Assembly (NCBI RefSeq): GCF_964656455.1
Contig: NC_135715.1
Location: forward strand, 171,522,437 to 171,586,436
Direction: 5' to 3'
DNA: 64,000 bases
Origin: Halichoerus grypus
Lineage: Eukaryota > Chordata > Mammalia > Carnivora > Phocidae
The position numbers were made by a program, and so were the translations under genes. Positions 58,066-64,000 of this stretch are shown piece after piece (positions within the stretch are counted from its first letter, which is position 1; the number at the start of each line of letters is the position of its first letter). The notes beneath the pieces were generated by a model, which did not search any database, was not told the origin of the DNA, and was given only the letters and a program-made list of their open reading frames with translations.

Positions 58066-59019
58066 GAGGTAAAGAAAACTATTTTGTGCCACAAACTGTT
58101 TCTTTATTCTTTGAAAAAAAATAAAATCCAATCTTTTTAGTTGACTATGTAAATGTTTTTGGTATGTATATATTATTAGCTAAGTGCCTTGAATTGTTTC
58201 AGGGAAACATGCTATAATAATATCTTGTTTATTAGATCATGGGTTCTTTGAGAAATAGAATATGTATTTTAGTTTAATTACGTGCAGTTCCCAACACAGC
58301 ATCATGAGAGAGAACCACCTTTGAATGATAACTGAAAATATCATTTCCAAGGGCTACAGACTGAGTGTGTATAATCTGATTTCTACTCCTTTTGTAACTT
58401 TCAATTCTGACCTCCCTGATACTTTACCAGTGAAATCTCTATTAAGAATTTCATTATGTATCTTAGAAGAGTCATGAGCTAAGTATGACTGAGATGATCT
58501 ATTCCCATCATGCTCCCCCCAAAAAAATCTAAATAGAGTCCTCTGAGAGCCAGTACTTTTATTTTATTTTTTATATATTGCATTAATGGGGCTCTCTTAT
58601 ACATAATTATCTCCTGAAGGATATAACTGTCATATTTATGAATGAATTCTTCCTGTTTACCAAATACCTTCCTGCTAATAGATGCTCAATAGATGTTTGA
58701 TGACTGAATATAAGCCTATAAGAAACTATGATTCATTAGGGTGTGACTTTAACAATTAATCACACAGAATATATAGCTATTAAATTTTGGTCAAGAGGAT
58801 ACAATAAGTTAAAGTTTGAGACACTGACTTCAACTAATGCGAACCCACTGTCTGTCTGCAAGCACCAGACTGGGGATGTGGGAGGACAGACACATTTTCA
58901 TAAACCAGAACTGAAATAAGACAGCATCAGTATCTCAAGACAATAGTTCCAAAATGCTATTTAAAGAGCTAGTTTCAAATAGAAGGTGCAGAAGACCAGG
59001 CAAAACAATTAGAATTGAA
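58066..59019. other. Unique sequence with possible L2 scrap
   Basis: AATAGATGCTCAATAGATGT then TTGATGACTGAATATAAG (about 58677-58714) resembles an L2 end. The rest is unrecognised. Confidence 0.4.
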
Positions 59020-59271
59020 AAGATTAACAGAGGAGAAAAAGGGGAAGGGTGCATGGGAGATCACATTAAAAATGAATCTAAAAAACCCAAATTCCAGAAT
59101 ATTTGAACATTTTTACAACAAAAACATACAGATGTTAAAACAAGTACAAGCTGATATAAAAAGCAATCAATAAGAAATCATAGAAATAAAATTTATAGTC
59201 ATAAAAAAGTAAACAGAATATACTCTAGACTAGATATAAGTTGATATTAAGGAATTCATCCAGAACACAGC

Positions 59272-59304
<33 letters not shown>

Positions 59305-59308
59305 TATA
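59272..59308. repeat. A-run plus (TA)n microsatellite
   Basis: Seventeen A followed by ten TA units. Confidence 0.97.
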
Positions 59309-59369
59309 ATGAGATATAAAAATATTGAGAGGTACAAATACATCTAATAATAGTGCCAGAAATAAGTTA

Positions 59370-59800
59370 GAGGAAATTTCATTGACTCTGAAAATATTGA
59401 CTGAGTACCTACTATATTCTAAACACTTGATATAACAATGAAAAAGCAGAGAAAAAAATCCTCATTGGATTTGAATTTTAGGATGATAAAGTGGTAAACA
59501 AATGGACAAATAAATATATAAGGTGTAGACGTAATTGATACTGTGAAAAAAATTAAAGCAGTGTAGGAGAGCAGAAGTGAGAGAAGAGTGATATTTGAGA
59601 CGATGGTCAGAGAATGACTCTCTGATACAGTGAACCTTATGGAGAGACTGGAAAACCTTGATGATATAAGCCCTGCAAATACCTGGGAGAAGACTCTTCT
59701 GAAAACAGAGAATCACAAAAGGCAAAAAGTTTAAGGCAAGAATAGTTTGGGTATATTGGAGAACAATAAAAGGGTCTTTATGGCACAGAAACAATATTTG
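59370..59800 (+). repeat. Ancient mammalian repeat, same unnamed family as 15230
   Basis: TTGACTGAGTACCTACTATA, TCTAAACACTTGATATAACA, GGTAAACAAATGGACAAATA, GAGACTGGAAAACCTTGATG, TACCTGGGAGAAGACTCTTC and GGCAAAAAGTTTAAGGCAAG follow the family's order. The copy sits inside the old L1-derived sequence. Confidence 0.55.
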
Positions 59801-60171
59801 AAGAAATTATAACTAAGAATTTCCAGAATTGAAGAAAATCAGAAGACCACAGATTGAGAGTGCCCTCTGAAGGCAAAGAAGTATAAATTCACACCTAGAC
59901 ACACTGAAACTGAAGGACTTGAGCAGTAAAAAGAAAAATCCTAAAAGTTATCAGAGTGAAAATCCAGACTGATTATCCTCAGTGAAGTATCAAATAGAGG
60001 CCTGGACACAAAGCAGAACTATTTTGAAAGTGATGATGGAAAAACTGCAACCTAGATTTTTATAAAAAATGAAAGTACATTTTTTTATTCAATGGTGAAG
60101 ACAAATTAAAGTTATTTTTCAGCAAAAAAGTTAGGATTTGTTTACCACCCACAGATGTACACTAAAGACAT

Positions 60172-60197
60172 GAGGAGGAGGAGGAGGAGGAGGAGGA
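60172..60197. repeat. (GAG)n microsatellite
   Basis: About eight GAG/AGG units. Confidence 0.97.
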
Positions 60198-60240
60198 AAA
60201 TAATAGGATATTGGAAACAATAATACATGCAGCAATTTTC

Positions 60241-61304
60241 AACAAATTCAATTAACTAATTCTGAAAAAAAGATTTATATGAAAATATAAGACTAGAACT
60301 ATTGATAGTAACATGATAGAAAATTATTTCACATTATTGTTTTATTTTCAGCAGGAAAATAAAAATAATGAATGAGAAAAGCACTTAAACGTTTTTTTAA
60401 AGTTTAAACTGCTTCACATGAAGTATATGAGTATATTATAGTAGTAGTAGTAGTAGTAAGTTTGATGAAAAGATTTAACTTATAAATATTGTTGATTTAG
60501 GGCCTTCTGAATATGTATTATTTGGGGAGAAGTAGCTTTAGGTACGATATTAGAAGAGGCCTAGCTATATTACAGTAACACTAGACCCTAATGTCAGTGG
60601 TTAAGCCCAACGAAAGCTTATTTTTCACTCATTAAATGTCTACTATGATGGGGGTTCTTTTTGGTAGCTTTCCTTCAATGATGATTCAACAATTCAGTCT
60701 ACATTCATTTTGCAACTCAACCATCTTGAAATTTGCATCCAGCCACAAGGTCAGGAGAGCTCAAAGTCAGGAAAATTTGAACTGAAAAACAGGTACAAAC
60801 AGATTCTCTGGAATACATCTAAGGCAATGAGTCAAAGTAAGCAAGAACATTATAGGAGTGTATTTGTTGGACACAGAGCAAGCCCATAGGATGACACTGT
60901 TCATGAAATATATGAATGAGGAAACCACAAAATTCAGTAATGTGCATCCTTAGACATGACTATAAAATGAATTTGCTGATTAACAATTTTTAAGTTAATT
61001 TTTTCCATATATGGAGTCTTGACTACAATGGAATATAACCACACTATCTATCAATAATCTTTATCAATAGTACTTAGTCATTATGGTTACTAAAGATTTT
61101 CAGGAAAAGTTCATTTTTATGCCATGGAAATAGAGGTGAAAGTAAAAGAACTCTCAGTTCTTCTAATATTTGTTCTCTTTTGCTTATTATTATTTTTTAA
61201 ATATTTGAAATTGACCACGTACTCCAGTTTTGCAGTGACTTTTGTTTTTCTTTCTTTCTACAACACAGTATCCCTAAATTTGCTAAGGTCCCAAAGCCTG
61301 AAAA

Positions 61305-61305
<1 letters not shown>
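60241..61305. other. Unique sequence with a short (TAG)n
   Basis: A (TAG)6 run lies at about 60439-60457. No exon or other repeat recognised. Confidence 0.45.

Positions 61306-61336
<31 letters not shown>
61306..61336. repeat. (TG)n microsatellite
   Basis: Fifteen TG units. It gives rise to a CVCVCV run in one plus-strand frame and HTHTHT in a minus-strand frame, neither a gene. Confidence 0.98.
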
Positions 61337-61339
<3 letters not shown>

Positions 61340-61710
61340 AAAATAGATTCACCCGTCTTGGGAAATATTTATTCATGATGTTATAATTTACACTGCAACT
61401 TGTCATATGAATATGCATTTCAAATGAAACATATTTCAGGTAATGTTTAAATATTTTATTAAATGGTACTCATTTGATATGCTAAAATAACAGTGTTCTA
61501 TGTACCCACTGGACAAAGAAAATTTTCTTTATTTTTTTGAAGGTGGAGGTAGTTTGAAACCAAACTTCCTTTTTTAATGTGCTATATCATATTTTTCCAA
61601 CCTAACAAACTGGGGCAAACCATCAAAATGAGAAATCAAAATCTAGGAGAATCACACAATCTATTTAAGAGAAAACATGGAAAAATCCCTTTGATTTAAA
61701 CTCTGCTAAT
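61337..61710. other. Unique sequence, nothing recognised
   Basis: No repeat boundaries seen. Confidence 0.4.
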
Positions 61711-61723
61711 CTTTCTCAGCTTT

Positions 61724-62077
61724 TTTAAAATTATTATTATGTTATGTTAATCACCATACATTACATCATTAGTTTTTGATGTACTGTTCCATGATTCATT
61801 GTTTGCATATAACACCCAGTGCTCCATGCAGAACGTGCCCTCTTTAATACCCATCACCAGGCTAACCCATCCCCCCACCCTCCTCACTTCTAGAACCCTC
61901 AGTTTGTTTCTCAGAGTCCATAGTCTCTCATGGTTCATCTCCCCCTCCCATCTCCCCCCTTCATTCTTCCCCTCCTGCTATCTTCTTCTTCTTTTTTTTT
62001 TTTTTTTTAACATATAATGTATTATTTGTTTCAGAGGTACAGGTCTGTGATTCAACAGTCTTACACAATTCACAGCG
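61724..62077 (-). mobile_element. 5'-truncated L1 (3' UTR only), 13-bp TSD
   Basis: A 354-bp minus-strand L1 3' UTR matching those at 2899, 23326 and 31996. The TSD CTTTCTCAGCTTT is at 61711-61723 and 62078-62090. The polypyrimidine/T-run (about 61988-62009) marks the A-rich segment of the UTR. Frames on both strands are shadows. Confidence 0.96.
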
Positions 62078-62090
62078 CTTTCTCAGCTTT

Positions 62091-62662
62091 AATATTTGGC
62101 CATTTATATATATTTCTTTCCAGAGAAGCCTTACATCTTTGTTATAGTGCAAAGCTAAATGGCATTGTTTTCTAATTTATGAAAGGTTAGTGAATTAATA
62201 AGATAGACATTAACTTCTGTTTTCTTCTGTTTATAGATATTAAAATGAGCAATTTTTTCAACATGATTAAGATTAGGAAACAGTAATTAACTAGAGAATT
62301 TGTGAAGTCATTCATTTTACTCTTTTTTGTTCTTAGTATTTAACATAAAATACATTAAAATGGAATTTATATTTATTTGAGAGCAAGACTTGGTCTCTGT
62401 TAGTACCAGCCTTAGTTACACTTAAAGATGGCATAGTTTGTCTTTAGGCCTTTCAGTTTCCTAGTTATCCACAATACTACCCCTCAGAATTGTTTCTACT
62501 TTTTTAGCACAAATTGCTAAAAAGTAGGATCTAAGTAGACAAAGGGATGTTTATTTCTGCCTGCTAAAATTTTAGGAATAACGTGGATAAGGTAACATAA
62601 TGCCTTTAATTTACTTATTGTTTCCCTTTAAAATCTGGGGAATGACATCCAAATAATAATCT
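62091..62662. other. Unique sequence, nothing recognised
   Basis: No supported repeat or exon. Confidence 0.4.
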
Positions 62663-62809
62663 TTTTTAAAAGTTTTTATTTTAGTCATTCAGTGCTCATT
62701 ACAACATGTGTGCTCCTTAATCCCCATCACCTATTTCACCCATTCCCCACCCACCTCCCCTCTGGTAACCATCAGTTTGTTTTCTATAGTTAAGAGTCTG
62801 TTTATTGGT

Positions 62810-62843
62810 CTCTCTCTCTCTTCCTCTCTCTCTCTCTCTCTCT
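62810..62843. repeat. (TC)n simple repeat in L1 3' UTR
   Basis: Two (TC) runs, joined by TTCC. Confidence 0.9.
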
Positions 62844-62946
62844 TGTTTTTCTCCCTTTACTCATTTGTTTTGTTTCTTAAATTCCATGTATGAGTGAAAT
62901 CATGTGGTGTTTGTCTTCCTCTAACTGACTTAATTCACTTAGCATT

Positions 62947-63057
62947 TTATTTTATTTCTTTAAATAGTCTCTACAAACAATGTGGGGCTCCAATTCACAA
63001 GCCTAAAATCAGGAGTCACATGCTCTACTGACTGAGCCAGCCAGATGTCCCTATTTG
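62947..63057 (-). mobile_element. Short tRNA-head SINE nested in L1, 10-bp TSD
   Basis: On the minus strand it reads GGGACATCTGGCTGGCTCAG, GTAGAGCATGTGACTCCTGA, GAATTGGAGCCCCACATTGT, then TTTAAAGAAATAAAATAAAA. The CT-rich body of the longer CanSINEs is absent. The TSD is ACTTAGCATT (62937-62946) and ACTTAACATT (63058-63067), with one mismatch. The L1 reading continues across it. Confidence 0.92.
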
Positions 63058-64000
63058 ACTTAACATTATACTATCTAGCTCCATCCATGTCATTGCAAAT
63101 GGCAAAATTTGATTCTTTTTTATAGCAAAATAATATTCCTTTGTATATATTCCACATCTTTATCCATTCATCAATTGATCAACACTTGGGCTACTTCCAT
63201 ATCTTGGCTATTGTAAATAATGCTGCTATAAACATAGGGACGCATGTATCCCTTTGAATTAGCGTTCTTGTATTCTTTGGGTAAATACCCAGTAGTGCAA
63301 CCACTGGATTATGAGGTAGTGTTATTTTTAACTATTTGAGGAACCTCCATACTGTTTTCCAGAATGGTTGCATCAGTTTGCATTTCCACAAACAGTGCAC
63401 GAGTGTTCCTTTTTTTTCCACGTTCTTGCCAGCACATGTTGTGTCTTGTGTTGTTGATTTAGCCATTCTGACAAGTGTAAAGTGATATCTCTTTGTAGTT
63501 TTGATTTTCATTTCCCTGATGATAGGTAATGATGAGCATCTTTTCATGTGTCTGTTAGCCATCTGGATGTCTTCTTTGGAGAAATGTTTGTTCATGTCTT
63601 CTGCCCGTTTTTTAATTGGATTATTTGTTTTTTGGGGTGTTGAGTTTTATAAGCTCTCTATATATTTGGGATAGTAACCCTTTATCAGATGTATCATTTG
63701 CAAATATCTTCTCCCATTCCATAGGTTGCCTTTTAGTTTCATTGATTTTTTGTGTGTGTGTGCATAAGCTTTTTATTTTCATGTTGTCCCAATAGTTTAT
63801 TTTTGCTTTTGTTTCCCTTGCCTTACGGGACCTATCTGGTAAAAAGTTGCTACAGCCAGTATGAGAGAAATTACTGCCTGTGTTCTTCTCTAGGATTTTT
63901 ATGGTTTCAGGTCTCACATTTAGGTCTTTAATTCATTTTGAATTAATTTTTGTGTATGGTATAAGAAAGTGGTCCAGTTTCATTCTTTTGCATGTTGCTG

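Larger units (their letters stand above)
59020..60240 (+). mobile_element. Ancient L1-derived sequence (ORF1-end/HAL1-like), split
   Basis: AATTTCCAGAATTGAAGAAA near 59818, ATTCACACCTAGACACACTG near 59887, AAAAGTTATCAGAGTGAAAA near 59943, ACTGCAACCTAGATTTTTAT near 60044 and GGTGAAGACAAATTAAAG near 60094 fit the order of old L1/HAL1 ORF1-end sequence. It is interrupted at about 59370-59800 by another old repeat. No frame survives. Confidence 0.55.
62663..64000 (-). mobile_element. Older L1, 3' UTR and ORF2 C-terminal part, cut by the window edge
   Basis: Minus-strand L1: 3' UTR from 62663 (TTTTTATTTTAGTCATTCAG) with a (TC)n patch at about 62810-62843, then ORF2 to the window end. Visible ORF2 pieces are [16 protein letters not shown] and [16 protein letters not shown] (63621-63917), then [19 protein letters not shown] and [20 protein letters not shown] (63332-63595). 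These pieces are broken by stop codons and no intact frame remains. A short SINE sits at 62947-63057. The 5' extent lies outside the window. Confidence 0.93.

Noticed and set aside
1..64000. CRISPR array, bacterial operon, replication origin or phage
   Set aside because: No spaced direct repeats, no dense coding and no ribosome-binding sites. The SINE/L1/MIR content shows mammalian nuclear DNA.

Overview
This window looks like intergenic or intronic DNA from a carnivoran mammal. The strongest species clue is the SINE content: about fifteen tRNA-derived CanSINE copies with a head close to GCGCCTGGGTGGCTCAG, an internal TCATGATCCCAGGGTCCTGGGATCG-type core, a CT-rich stretch and an AATAAAATCTT plus A tail. 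This form matches neither the dog-type SINEC_Cf nor the cat-type element as I know them. I infer an arctoid caniform (bear, pinniped or mustelid group). The composition is AT-rich, with no CpG island and no bacterial or viral gene organisation. I found no convincing protein-coding exon and no functional RNA gene; reading frames over 60 codons are chance frames or lie inside transposons.

Layout. 1-2887 is repeat-free apart from an odd minus-strand reading frame. 2888-11760 is mostly unique sequence with a short L1 (2899-3305), a poly(A)-tailed retroelement remnant (5372) and L2-like scraps. 11765-29290 is transposon-rich: CanSINEs, several minus-strand L1s (16258, 18895, 21260, 23326), two MIRs, a 102-codon frame at 27331 resembling part of a Ty3/gypsy-type reverse transcriptase, and a decayed plus-strand L1M (27850-29290). 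29930-30795 is an L2 broken by a tiny L1 tail. 31996-33882 holds two plus-strand L1s in direct orientation. 34080-43740 carries old elements: L2, a hAT-type MITE, a MaLR LTR, an MLT1-like LTR, MER5A and MIR. 44568-54864 has six more CanSINEs, a minimal poly(A) insertion footprint and a probable solo endogenous-retroviral LTR (50504-50870). 57521-58065 is an MLT1 LTR. 59020-60240 is an ancient L1 5'-half-like remnant interrupted by another old repeat. The window ends in L1s at 61724-62077 and 62663-64000, the latter running off the edge.

Target-site duplications (TSDs) were read by eye for many insertions, which fixes their boundaries to within a few bases. Nesting gives a relative order: L2, MIR, MLT1, L1M and hAT elements are oldest, then the older L1s at 18895 and 62663, then CanSINEs inside them. 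The SINE at 54659-54856 and the L1s at 23326 and 32572 look youngest. No genes act together here. Any function would be in unannotated unique blocks (for example 5800-6450 and 42550-43080), which only cross-species comparison can test.
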